The notes under the pieces: generated by a model
What the model was told of the DNA's origin: nothing
The model's input: the letters and a program-made list of their open reading frames with translations, nothing else
The model's database searches: none
Shown here: positions 38,105 to 46,569 of the stretch, piece by piece
Layout of the letters: each line of letters opens with the position of its first letter
How positions within the stretch are numbered: position 1 is the stretch's first letter
Assembly (NCBI GenBank): GCA_963678205.1
Contig: OY782760.1
Span: forward strand, 2,418,001 to 2,482,000
Direction of reading: 5' to 3'
DNA from: G963556115 sp963678205
GTDB taxonomy: Bacteria > Planctomycetota > SZUA-567
Length of the DNA stretch: 64,000 nucleotides
Position numbers and translations under genes: made by a program

Positions 38105-38641
38105 CTATACACCTAGATCAATTTTACCTACCAAAGGTGCTGGTAAAGCAAAAGTTCTTGCCCCCAGCTCATTATCAAGCATAAAGATACCGCCACCGCT
38201 ATTTTTTTCTATCAATTCAAGTTTACCAACTATTGTAGTGAAACTAGATTCTTCTTCAAGTTGTTCATCCACAAACCAGTTTAAAAAACTGCATACCGCA
38301 TGATTTTTCTCTGCTACAGCTATATCCATAAGCTTATAAATTGAAGAAGATACAACCTTTTCATGGGCTAGTCCTCTTTTTACAACATCAAGTGGACTTT
38401 CAAAATTGGCAGGAGGCTTTTCAATAGCGGGTAAATCTACTTTTGCACCTGCTTCTAGCAAAAAGTTATACATAATCATTGCATGAGACAACTCTTCTTG
38501 TGACTGAACTCTCATCCAATTTGCAAAACCCTCAAGACTATTATCTTCAAACCAAGCAGCCATTGCTAGGTAAAAATATCCAGAATAGAATTCTCTGCCT
38601 AACTGAGTATTAAACTCGGAAGCTAATTTCTCACTCAACAT
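38105..38641 (-). CDS. ftnA: Ferritin (bacterial non-haem, FtnA type)
   Basis: A 178-residue four-helix ferritin. The ferroxidase residues are visible: Glu17 in REFYSGYFYL, Glu and His in QEELSHA (about 50-53), Glu in AHEKVV (about 94) and the acidic EQLEEE segment (about 127). It forms a 24-mer that oxidises Fe(II) and stores iron in the cytoplasm. There are no bacterioferritin haem-ligand features. ATG is preceded by AAAGGAG. It diverges from the MIF-like gene across a spacer containing an AT-only inverted repeat. Confidence 0.94.
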   Translation of the reverse strand: MLSEKLASEFNTQLGREFYSGYFYLAMAAWFEDNSLEGFANWMRVQSQEELSHAMIMYNFLLEAGAKVDLPAIEKPPANFESPLDVVKRGLAHEKVVSSSIYKLMDIAVAEKNHAVCSFLNWFVDEQLEEESSFTTIVGKLELIEKNSGGGIFMLDNELGARTFALPAPLVGKIDLGV

Positions 38642-38664
38642 AATATTCTCCTTTAATATGATGT

Positions 38665-38704
38665 TTATAATATTTACAATTATATTATATAATAAATATT
38701 ATAA
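38665..38704. repeat. AT-only 12-bp inverted repeat in the ferritin/MIF divergent promoter
   Basis: Perfect arms 38665-38676 and 38693-38704 (TTATAATATTTA and its complement) with a 16-nt spacer. It lies just upstream of the ferritin start. It could be an operator, for example for an iron regulator, but arms made only of A and T are not strong evidence in this genome. Confidence 0.35.
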
Positions 38705-38825
38705 TTTCATATTATAAATACTTCTTTTTTAAAATATAAAATATACAGTTTGCAAATCAATACAGTTAAGATATATAATATAATATAAATTGTAAAATTT
38801 AATCATTTTGTTAAGGAGAATTATA

Positions 38826-39167
38826 ATGCCATTAATACAAATTACAATAAGCGATATTGCAAAGATAAATACACTTGAAATAATGAATGAAATTAGCCGT
38901 ATAGCTGGAGAAGAATCTGGTAAGGGAGAAGCAAGTCTGATGGTTTCAGTCTCTGAAAGCAAATTTATAATGCGTGGGGTTCAATCAAAATGCGCATTTG
39001 TTGACTTTAGAGGAATTGGAAAAATTGAAAAAGATATTAATGCAGCTATTAGCAGAAGAGTATCAGACGTTTTAGTGCGGAAAGCCAATATTCCTACAGA
39101 GAACATATATCTAAATTTTACAGATATTCCTAGAGAAAACTGGGGTCACAGCAAAGGTGTATATTAA
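38826..39167 (+). CDS. MIF-family tautomerase-like protein
   Basis: A 113-residue protein beginning MPLIQI, so Pro1 would be exposed after Met removal, as in tautomerases. The overall pattern matches macrophage migration inhibitory factor. CAFVDFRGIGKI parallels MIF's SIGKI segment, and IPTENIYLNFTDIPRENWG parallels its C-terminal DRVYINYYDM and VGWN. MIF itself has keto-enol/dopachrome tautomerase activity; the bacterial substrate is unknown. The ATG has AAGGAG 8 nt upstream, and the in-frame codon at 38808 lies within the leader. It is followed 1 nt later by an MBL-fold enzyme. Confidence 0.85.
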   Translation: MPLIQITISDIAKINTLEIMNEISRIAGEESGKGEASLMVSVSESKFIMRGVQSKCAFVDFRGIGKIEKDINAAISRRVSDVLVRKANIPTENIYLNFTDIPRENWGHSKGVY

Positions 39168-39168
39168 A

Positions 39169-40068
39169 ATGGATAATAAAGATGATACCGAAATTTTTAG
39201 TGAAAACACTGACATTATCGATGAAGAAGATTACGAACTGCGCATCGTTCTTCTTATTGAAAACACTTCATGTGATGAAAATGTTATACCAGAGCATGGG
39301 CTCTCGATATACATCGAATTTAATGGGCAAAAAGGGTTGTATGATGTTGGACAGAGTGATCAGTTAATTGAGAATTCAGAAGAAATGTTTATCAATCTTG
39401 AAGAGCTTGATTGGATTGCAATAAGCCATGGACATTATGATCATACTGGCGGATTAAAGAGTGTTTTAAAGACCAACCCAAATAAAATTAATGTGTTTGC
39501 CGGAGAGTCAGCATTCAAGCCAAAATACGCCAGAAGAGATAACGATATAATTGAAGATATAGGTATTCCTTTCAAAAAAGAAGAAATTAGTGAAATTTCA
39601 GCAAGTGTTACTGAAGTAAATGGTAAAACTGAGATTTCTAAAAACATATTCTTGATAGGGCCTGCTCCGATGATTGAAAGCTATGAAGGTCCCTCTCGTT
39701 ACATGCTTGTAAAAAATGATAATGGCGATTATGCAAATGATTTAATGAATGATGAGCGTACACTAATTATTAAAACAACTAAAGGAATAGTAATAATAAC
39801 TGGATGTGCTCACAGAGGTTCAGTCAATATTACTAAAGACGCCATGGTTCAATTTCCAAACGAAAAAGTTCTTATGGTGCTTGGAGGGTTTCATCTTGGG
39901 AAAACCGACAACGAGTCAATTCAAAAAAGAATTGAAGCTTTCAGTCACCTTAACATTAATGGGATTGGGCTTTGTCACTGTACAGGGGCAAAAGCTTGTA
40001 AAATGTTCAAAGAAACACTTAAGGACAAATGTTTTATCGCGCCTGCTGGTACTGAGATCGTTATCTAA
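39169..40068 (+). CDS. MBL-fold metallohydrolase, dihydropteroate-synthase-like/MJ0301 type
   Basis: A metallo-beta-lactamase-fold enzyme (299 residues from ATG 39169). It has the metal motif SHGHYDHTGG (about residue 89), a later His in GCAHRGS and LGGFHLG near the C-terminus. This resembles the RFAP-synthase/MJ0301 branch often called metal-dependent hydrolases of the beta-lactamase superfamily. An acidic N-terminal extension of about 25 residues is unusual. AAAGGTG inside the end of the MIF gene can serve either the ATG or a GTG at 39157; the two genes are translationally coupled. The shared substrate is unknown. Confidence 0.85.
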   Translation: MDNKDDTEIFSENTDIIDEEDYELRIVLLIENTSCDENVIPEHGLSIYIEFNGQKGLYDVGQSDQLIENSEEMFINLEELDWIAISHGHYDHTGGLKSVLKTNPNKINVFAGESAFKPKYARRDNDIIEDIGIPFKKEEISEISASVTEVNGKTEISKNIFLIGPAPMIESYEGPSRYMLVKNDNGDYANDLMNDERTLIIKTTKGIVIITGCAHRGSVNITKDAMVQFPNEKVLMVLGGFHLGKTDNESIQKRIEAFSHLNINGIGLCHCTGAKACKMFKETLKDKCFIAPAGTEIVI

Positions 40069-40141
40069 AAAAATTCATCAAGTATAGCAAAAGATACTCG
40101 TGGTTTTGACCTGATTCATCCTAAGTAAAACATCAATATAC

Positions 40142-40178
40142 TTTAATACCTTAACTTATATCAAGTTAAGGTATTAAA
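40142..40178. terminator. Bidirectional terminator, 16-bp stem
   Basis: Perfect arms 40142-40157 and 40163-40178 with a 5-nt loop and terminal AAA/TTT on both sides. It lies between the plus-strand MBL gene and the minus-strand small ORF and recJ. Confidence 0.8.
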
Positions 40179-40194
40179 ATATCTAGAAGTTGTC

Positions 40195-40335
40195 TTAACG
40201 TTTCCGTATCTTTGTTTTTAAATACTTCTTGCAAACTATTTCAACTTCATCAAGATCATACTCTCGCAACCGTTGAATAATTTGACGCATTAACAAACTA
40301 TTCTGCGATTGTCTTCTCGATTTTGTCTTCGCCAT
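40195..40335 (-). CDS. Small basic protein, 46 residues
   Basis: ATG at 40333-40335 opens a 46-codon frame with clear codon structure. The product is strongly basic: the N-terminus is MAKTKSRRQSQ, a helix LMRQIIQRLREYDLDEV follows, and it ends KKYLKTKIRKR. A weak ribosome site (GGGA) lies upstream. It sits 64 nt after the recJ stop codon and 17 nt before the terminator, so it is probably the last gene of the recJ transcript. I do not know the family. A nucleic-acid-binding role is only suggested by charge. Confidence 0.5.
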   Translation of the reverse strand: MAKTKSRRQSQNSLLMRQIIQRLREYDLDEVEIVCKKYLKTKIRKR

Positions 40336-40399
40336 AATATTTTATCCCAAACCTACAGAACGAAAAAGATAATAACATATAATAAATTATGTGTAAAGA

Positions 40400-42166
40400 C
40401 TATTTTGCTGGATGCATATCAATAATTTTTAGCTCAAGTCGAGGTGGATCATAAAAATCATTAAAATTAAGAGAAAAAACAATATCCCATTTTCTTGTTC
40501 CCTTGTCAATTATCTCTAGAGGTTTAATATTATTAAAAACAACGGCTCTATAAGCTGTTCTATTTTTCGCTGCATTAAAGGTAAAGTGCTTGTTCTCACG
40601 CCCCATCAACTTTGGGCTTCCTGAAACTCTAATCCCTCTACAGATGAAAACAGGTTGAGGATTACCTTCACCAAAAGGAGCAAGCATACGCAACTCACGT
40701 AACAACGAATCATTAACCTCAGTAAGATCAACTTCACAATCAATATTTAGTGTATGCTCAATTTTATTAGCTTCAATCTGTTTTCGGCATTGTTGATCAA
40801 GTTCTTTTCTAAAAGCATCAATTTCACTTTTATCAATAGCAAACCCGGCAGCTTGTTCATGTCCACCAAATGTCAGAAGTCTATTTCTTGAAAAGCTTAT
40901 AGCCTTATATAGATTTAATCCAGGGACACCTCTTGCAGATCCTTTTCCTTTGCCTTCACTATTGAATGAAATAACAGCAACAGGAAGGTTATAATCGTCA
41001 GATAGTCGACCAGCAACAATACCTATAACACCTTCGTGCCACTGGTCAGCACAGACAACGAGAACAGAGTCTTTCTCTACATTATATTCCCTATCAACAA
41101 TGTCTCTTGCGTGCTTCAATGTTTCTTGACATAAAGCTTGACGTTCTTTATTTTTATTGTCAAGAATTGTTGCCAGCTCAGTCGCCTCTTCATCTGTTTT
41201 AGATATAAGTAGATTCAAGGCTAGATCCGCAGCACCAAGTCTGCCAGCGGCATTCAATCTAGGGGCTATAGCAAAACCAATATCTCTGCTTGTTGCTTTA
41301 GATGGATCAACACGCGACACTTGCAGTAAAGCTCTTAATCCAGGATATGAACTACCAATTCTGTTGAGTCCAAATGAAACCATAACTCTATTTTCACCTG
41401 TCATTGGCGCTACATCTGCAATCGTACCAATTGTAACAAAAGGAAGAACAGAAAGCAAAGCTTCCTGTAGAGTCTTACCAACCTTTTCATTACCAGTATA
41501 TGCTTCACATACAGCCCAGGCAAGCTTGAACGCAACACCTGCCCCAGTCAAGTCCCTGAAAGGATAACTCGCATCATCACGCTTTGGGTTAATAACAGCA
41601 AGAGCATTCGGAAGATCCTGCCCACCAGGTTCGTGATGGTCTGATACAATTACATCAATACCAAGAGCATTCAGCTTATCGATATTCTCATTTTCACTTG
41701 TTCCGCAATCAACTGTAACCACAAGCGAAGTATTTGAATTCTTTGCATGCTCAATAAATGAAGTAGAAATACCATACCCTTCTTCCATCCTACTCGGAAG
41801 ATAATGAGAAACATTTGCTCCCATTTCAGCAAACACTGTAACAAGAACAGCTGTAGCAGTAACACCGTCAGCATCATAATCGCCAAAAACAATTATTTTT
41901 TCTTTATTACGAATAGCCTGAACAATGCGTTTAGAGGCAATCGCCATATCACGCATCTTTAAAGGAGAAAGAAGTGTAGACAATACCGGATTGATGAAAT
42001 TTTTAGCTTTTTGCAAATCATTACCAACCCTCTGCGCCAAGACTTTTGCTGTGACGCGAGAAATATTTAGCTGTTCAGCAATTATTTTTGCATATTCATT
42101 GTGAGATGCACGCACAACCCATTTAGGTTTTGCAATTTGGCACTCGTTATCTTGTCCTGAAATCAT
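40400..42166 (-). CDS. recJ: Single-stranded-DNA-specific exonuclease RecJ
   Basis: A 588-residue DHH-family nuclease from ATG 42164-42166; an in-frame GTG 15 codons earlier would add hydrophobic residues not expected here. DHH motifs: FGDYDADGVTATA (about residue 80), VTVDCG, SDHHEPGG. The DHHA1 domain has HEGVIGIVAGRL and GGHEQAAGF, and the C-terminal OB domain carries ELRMLAPFGEGNPQP. It degrades 5' ends of single-stranded DNA in RecF-type recombination and repair. Length matches the family. Confidence 0.95.
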   Translation of the reverse strand: MISGQDNECQIAKPKWVVRASHNEYAKIIAEQLNISRVTAKVLAQRVGNDLQKAKNFINPVLSTLLSPLKMRDMAIASKRIVQAIRNKEKIIVFGDYDADGVTATAVLVTVFAEMGANVSHYLPSRMEEGYGISTSFIEHAKNSNTSLVVTVDCGTSENENIDKLNALGIDVIVSDHHEPGGQDLPNALAVINPKRDDASYPFRDLTGAGVAFKLAWAVCEAYTGNEKVGKTLQEALLSVLPFVTIGTIADVAPMTGENRVMVSFGLNRIGSSYPGLRALLQVSRVDPSKATSRDIGFAIAPRLNAAGRLGAADLALNLLISKTDEEATELATILDNKNKERQALCQETLKHARDIVDREYNVEKDSVLVVCADQWHEGVIGIVAGRLSDDYNLPVAVISFNSEGKGKGSARGVPGLNLYKAISFSRNRLLTFGGHEQAAGFAIDKSEIDAFRKELDQQCRKQIEANKIEHTLNIDCEVDLTEVNDSLLRELRMLAPFGEGNPQPVFICRGIRVSGSPKLMGRENKHFTFNAAKNRTAYRAVVFNNIKPLEIIDKGTRKWDIVFSLNFNDFYDPPRLELKIIDMHPAK

Positions 42167-42488
42167 TAATAAGCAACCGTTAAAAAATAAATTAATGTTT
42201 ATATTATACACAATCTAACATTGACTGCAAGAAGCAATTACTAATATTGAAGTTGTATAACACTACAAAGTGATATATGTAATGCAAATTATACATAATA
42301 ATTTTATTTAGCATAAAGTACCATATATAGGCATATACAATCATATAAGTACATATAGTGCAAAATATTAAACATCTATATTACAACAAAAAACGCATTT
42401 AATGCACTATATCAACATATAAAACATTAGCATGTAATTATAATTATGCTATATTAAGCTATAATCAAAGAAAAAATGTAATTACCCA
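42167..42488. other. Intergenic region upstream of marR, nothing recognised
   Basis: A very AT-rich 320-nt stretch with many overlapping CATATA- and TGCA-like words, between divergent recJ and marR. No gene or RNA structure stands out. Confidence 0.4.
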
Positions 42489-42517
42489 TTGACAATGATT
42501 AGCTGGCTAACTATAAT
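42489..42517 (+). promoter_or_regulatory. Consensus sigma-70 promoter of the marR gene, with dyad in spacer
   Basis: TTGACA (42489-42494), exactly 17 nt, then TATAAT (42512-42517): a full-consensus promoter. The spacer carries the dyad TTAGC-TG-GCTAA (42499-42510), a plausible MarR operator that would block polymerase. The gene's ATG is at 42524, six bases after the -10 box, so the transcript would be leaderless. Confidence 0.8.
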
Positions 42518-42523
42518 GATGCT

Positions 42524-43006
42524 ATGTTTTTACTAAATGATTTACCTAACGACAAAGCGCTTTCAAATTTCGTCAAGGATTTTCCAAATTTGGAATTTAC
42601 CTCAGTATCAGCATTTCTACGAATTGTTAGATTAGGCAGCATATATTTGGAGAAGCTTGATAAGCTGCTAGGGCAATATGGCATAACGCATGGCCGCTGG
42701 ATAACACTTATCTTACTAAAAAGGCAAAAAAATTCGCAAAAGCTACCCTCAGAGCTAGCCAAACAGCAAGGTGTGACCAAGGCAACAATCAGCGGTTTGA
42801 TAAAACTGTTAAATTCTGAAGGCTACATTGAAAGGTCATCAAACCAATCAGATAAACGAAAAAATATTGTTATTTTAACTAAGAAAGGTGATGACTTGCT
42901 AAATAATATTATGCCAGCATATTATGAGTTTGTTTCAGACTTACTTAAATCTTTAAATCATGATGAACAAGAAGTTCTTATAAAGCTTCTTGATAAACTC
43001 ATCTAA
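42524..43006 (+). CDS. MarR-family transcriptional regulator
   Basis: A 160-residue protein with a dimerisation helix, then a winged helix-turn-helix (PSELAKQQGVTKATISGLIKLL, about 85-106) and the wing SNQSDKRKNIVILT with the DxR motif. MarR proteins repress nearby genes until a small phenolic or oxidant ligand binds. It stands 49 nt before an aldo/keto reductase, its likely target, and its own promoter holds a dyad suited to autoregulation. The ATG coincides with the predicted transcription start and has no ribosome site. Confidence 0.9.
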   Translation: MFLLNDLPNDKALSNFVKDFPNLEFTSVSAFLRIVRLGSIYLEKLDKLLGQYGITHGRWITLILLKRQKNSQKLPSELAKQQGVTKATISGLIKLLNSEGYIERSSNQSDKRKNIVILTKKGDDLLNNIMPAYYEFVSDLLKSLNHDEQEVLIKLLDKLI

Positions 43007-43055
43007 TTTTTTTACACATATAGTTAGGAAGCTAATTAATTTTAAGGAGTAAACA

Positions 43056-44045
43056 ATGAAATTCAGAACACTAGGAAAAAATGGAATAAAAGTTTCTGCA
43101 TTAGGTCTGGGGTGCATGGGAATGTCTCAATTTTATGGCCAAACAAATGATAGCAATTCATTAGAAGTCTTAAATACAGCAATTGAGCTTGGCGTTAACT
43201 TTTTTGATACGTCAGATATGTATGGTAATGGTCATAATGAAGAATTACTTGGTAAGTTAATCAAAATGTCAAAGAATAAATTTATGGTTGCAACAAAGTT
43301 TGGTATAAAAGCTAGATCAAAAGAAGGAGCTTGGATTATAGACAATTCTCCTGAATATATTAGACAATGCTGCGATGCTTCGCTAAAAAGACTTGGAGTT
43401 GATTGCATAGACCTATATTACCTTCATAGATTGAATCCCAATCAACCGTTAGATGAAACAATAGGAACACTTGGAGAACTTGTAAAAAGCGGAAAAGTCA
43501 AACATATAGGATTGAGCGAAGTTTCAGCTGAAACAATCACCAAAGCTCACAATATATTCCCAATTACAGCCATCCAAAGTGAGTATTCATTATGGACAAG
43601 AAATATTGAGCACAATGGAATTTTGAGTACTTGTCGGAATTTAGGGATAGGTTTTGTTCCTTATAGCCCACTAGGAAGAGGTTTTTTAACAGGTACAATT
43701 AAATCCATAGACAACTTGGATAATAATGACTTTAGGAGAGCAACACCCCGCTTTCAAAAAGAAAACATTGGAGCAAATTTAAAAGCAGTAAAAACTATCG
43801 AAACTATTGCTGAAGCAAAAGGATGTACCACCTCTCAAGTTGCGCTGGCATGGGTTCTTTCACAAGGAGAAGACATTATTCCAATCCCTGGCACAAAAAG
43901 AATTAAATACCTAGAGCAAAATATAGAATCAATTAATATCCAATTATCAGATAGCGAATTGGAATTACTTAACAAAAGCTTTACTCCTAATGAGATAATT
44001 GGAAGCAGGTATTCAGAATCAGCGATGAAGTCATTACCATACTAG
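43056..44045 (+). CDS. Aldo/keto reductase (AKR)
   Basis: A 329-residue TIM-barrel NADPH-dependent oxidoreductase, YhdN/AKR13-like. It has the catalytic Asp and Tyr in DTSDMYGNGHNEELLG (about 50-65), Lys in VATKFG (about 85) and His in LYYLHR (about 127). The NADPH-phosphate site GTKRIKYLEQN is at about 280. It reduces aldehydes or ketones in the cytoplasm; the substrate is not evident. AAGGAG lies 8 nt before the ATG. It follows marR, suggesting ligand-induced expression. Confidence 0.93.
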   Translation: MKFRTLGKNGIKVSALGLGCMGMSQFYGQTNDSNSLEVLNTAIELGVNFFDTSDMYGNGHNEELLGKLIKMSKNKFMVATKFGIKARSKEGAWIIDNSPEYIRQCCDASLKRLGVDCIDLYYLHRLNPNQPLDETIGTLGELVKSGKVKHIGLSEVSAETITKAHNIFPITAIQSEYSLWTRNIEHNGILSTCRNLGIGFVPYSPLGRGFLTGTIKSIDNLDNNDFRRATPRFQKENIGANLKAVKTIETIAEAKGCTTSQVALAWVLSQGEDIIPIPGTKRIKYLEQNIESINIQLSDSELELLNKSFTPNEIIGSRYSESAMKSLPY

Positions 44046-44075
44046 CTAAAACTTATTTTTATATACCAAAACAAT

Positions 44076-44110
44076 AAAATAATCCCTGTTTTACATTCAG
44101 GGATTATTTT
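44076..44110. terminator. Bidirectional terminator between aldo/keto reductase and rhaB
   Basis: Perfect 13-bp arms 44076-44088 and 44098-44110 (AAAATAATCCCTG and complement) with a 9-nt loop. The A and T ends give a U tail for both strands of these convergent genes. Confidence 0.85.
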
Positions 44111-44132
44111 AGAATATCATATATTGTATTTG

Positions 44133-45620
44133 TTAACTAGATAGTTCGATAAAACTTTCAGTATAACGTTCAACGCCGTTAATACCTATAGCAACAATCT
44201 GCTCTTTAGTTATGTTCACAAGGTCTCTTAAGGTATATGGATCCGTATTGTCTAAAGCCGCTTTAGCAAGTATACCCGCCCCCATAGCTGTTGCCTCTTC
44301 TAAGTTAGTCGTATACACTTCAGCTTCAGGATACAATTCAGCTAACAATTGACAATACGCCTGATTCTTTCTAAAACCGCCCTCAATAAATAATTGTGTA
44401 TTATTTATTGAATTTGTATAATCAATTGCAATTTTACTCTGAGCGGCAATAGAACAATTTAAAGCTGCAAAAGATCTCTCATAATCTTCAAAAACCATAC
44501 TAGCTATTTCTGGAATCTGCAGTTCATCTAGTAAATATGCTTTACCTTTATAAACTACTTTGGGCTTTGAATCTGGCAAAATACCCACGCCAACTTCAAC
44601 AGATGGAATGAAGAATAAGTCTGAACTAGTAAGCACTTCTTGATATAATTCAGGACAAAAATCTGGCATACCTTGTTGCTGGTGGATGCTCTCAATTAGC
44701 TTACTATATACCTCAAACTCGCGACCTCCCATAAAAACAGCGGTCTTTACTGGATTGGCAAAAGCATCAAAATTATAAAATATAGTCTTACCAAGCTCAC
44801 TGTCCTTTATCGATGTGTCGTTACTACGATGCATAAGTACACACCACGTACCTGTTGAATTTAGGACAAAATCCTGCTCATTGGTAATAATATACGGAAG
44901 AAGGCTAGAATTTGAATCGTGTATACCTGCTGTTACAACACAGTCAGGACTCAAACCTGTTTTTTTACAAATTTCAGGAGTAACATTTCCAACTCTAGTC
45001 CAGGGGCTCACAAAAGTCTGCGGTAATAATTTTTTAATACCAAGTTCATCCGCAATTCTTGAATATCCCTTTTTACTATTATCATATAGATAAGTATGAC
45101 ATCCAAGATAAGTAGGTTCAGTAACCGATACTCCTGTAAGACGTTTTACAAAAAACTGTGGATAGAATAAAATTTCTGCAACATTCCTGAACTCATGCTC
45201 ATACTTAAGTTGTAAATAATAAATAAGCTTTGCACAATTTATCATACTTCCAATGGGTGCTGTATGAGTTTCTCTCTGTAATACTTCTTTTGAGCCAAAT
45301 TTATCAAAAAAATCCCTATCAAAATCTTCTCCCCCATCATTCGTATACGCCAATGGAGGAATAATAAGAGTCCCATCTTTATCAAGACATACCAAACTAG
45401 CTCCCTGAGTCGTTACAGCAATAGACTTTATATCATACTCATCCGTAAACTTGGTCAACATTTCAAGAAACCAATTAAATATCTGTTCTGGTTGCTCCAA
45501 CCTGACTCCATCTGATTCATATTCGCTCAAACTAGTTTTTTCTTGAGCAACAATTTTAAGTTTTGAATCAAGAATGAGTGTTTTTTTATTTGTCTTACCT
45601 ATATCTAATACAGCAAACAT
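44133..45620 (-). CDS. rhaB: L-rhamnulokinase
   Basis: A 495-residue FGGY-family kinase. The N-terminal phosphate-1 motif is LDIGKTNKKTL, the middle holds THTAPIGSM and TAGIHDSNSSL, and the C-terminal phosphate-2/adenosine region is FIEGGFRKNQAY. It phosphorylates L-rhamnulose to L-rhamnulose 1-phosphate. FGGY kinases differ little by eye; the assignment rests on the neighbouring rhaD and rhaA. I start at ATG 45618-45620 (AAGGGA 6 nt upstream) rather than the codon eight residues earlier. It is the last gene of rhaA-rhaD-rhaB. Confidence 0.88.
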   Translation of the reverse strand: MFAVLDIGKTNKKTLILDSKLKIVAQEKTSLSEYESDGVRLEQPEQIFNWFLEMLTKFTDEYDIKSIAVTTQGASLVCLDKDGTLIIPPLAYTNDGGEDFDRDFFDKFGSKEVLQRETHTAPIGSMINCAKLIYYLQLKYEHEFRNVAEILFYPQFFVKRLTGVSVTEPTYLGCHTYLYDNSKKGYSRIADELGIKKLLPQTFVSPWTRVGNVTPEICKKTGLSPDCVVTAGIHDSNSSLLPYIITNEQDFVLNSTGTWCVLMHRSNDTSIKDSELGKTIFYNFDAFANPVKTAVFMGGREFEVYSKLIESIHQQQGMPDFCPELYQEVLTSSDLFFIPSVEVGVGILPDSKPKVVYKGKAYLLDELQIPEIASMVFEDYERSFAALNCSIAAQSKIAIDYTNSINNTQLFIEGGFRKNQAYCQLLAELYPEAEVYTTNLEEATAMGAGILAKAALDNTDPYTLRDLVNITKEQIVAIGINGVERYTESFIELSS

Positions 45621-45711
45621 TATATCCCTTACTAATAAATTCAATAAGTATTTTCACATTTGAAAAAACAATAAGTAATGTAAGTCTATTTTAACTGAAG
45701 AAGAATCACAA

Positions 45712-46521
45712 TTACTTGAGGAAAATGTCCGCGAGCTCATCAAGTTGGGCATCAGTCATACCTGCTGGGACATATCCTGATGAAAGGCATTGAAGATAAA
45801 TTTTGGCACCTTTATTAGCAACATCTATAAAATCAAATGCCATCTCAGCATCAAGTCCAGCTGCAATCGCACCATGCATACTCCAAATTGCAACATCTTT
45901 GGTCTTTAATGCCTCCACTGTTCTATCAGCAAGCTCTTCTGAACTTGGTGCTGAATATGGTGCTAGCCCAACTCCTTTTGGAACATACACTCGTACTTCC
46001 GGAAGCATACTCCAGACTGTTCTATTGAATAACTCTTCACTTCTTCCAATAACTGGATGATGTGAAAGAGCGATGAGTTCGATTGGATGCGTATGAAGAA
46101 CCGCCTTATATGGGCTACCACTCTTGATTATCTCAAGGTGCATCTTTACATGAGGAAGAAGTTCACAACTTGGTCTAAATTCAGGGTCATTGTTTCCTCC
46201 CCAGATGATATAATAACCAGAAGCATCATTGTTAAAAGTTATTAGGCAAGCAGAAGTCTCTGGTTTGCTCAAATCTCTCATACGCTTACCAGTGCCAGTG
46301 ACAAAGAAACTCATATCAGCAGCCTCTTTTGCCACTCCTTTTTGTTCAACGAACACAAAATCAGACATATCGGAAGGTAGATCTCCAATGCACTCTGTTA
46401 GATTAAGAGATAAATTTCCGCCATTACGTTCAGCCCATTCACGCTGCCACAAAAATTTTGCAACTTCCGCTGCTTTGGTAATTTGATCTATTACTTCATT
46501 ATTTGGTTGGATCGACTTCAT
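45712..46521 (-). CDS. rhaD: L-rhamnulose-1-phosphate aldolase
   Basis: A 269-residue class II (zinc) aldolase of the AraD/FucA family, with length like E. coli RhaD. Zn ligands are in AVLHTHPIELIAL (about 140-146) and SMHGAIAAG (about 212). The phosphate-binding pattern GGNLSLNL is at about 40. It splits rhamnulose 1-phosphate to dihydroxyacetone phosphate and L-lactaldehyde. GAAAGGA precedes the ATG. It lies between rhaA (48-nt gap) and rhaB. No lactaldehyde dehydrogenase or propanediol gene is in the window. Confidence 0.92.
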   Translation of the reverse strand: MKSIQPNNEVIDQITKAAEVAKFLWQREWAERNGGNLSLNLTECIGDLPSDMSDFVFVEQKGVAKEAADMSFFVTGTGKRMRDLSKPETSACLITFNNDASGYYIIWGGNNDPEFRPSCELLPHVKMHLEIIKSGSPYKAVLHTHPIELIALSHHPVIGRSEELFNRTVWSMLPEVRVYVPKGVGLAPYSAPSSEELADRTVEALKTKDVAIWSMHGAIAAGLDAEMAFDFIDVANKGAKIYLQCLSSGYVPAGMTDAQLDELADIFLK

Positions 46522-46569
46522 AATACATTCCTTTCATAAAATTCAGAGTTATTTCTTAAGAAAAATGAA

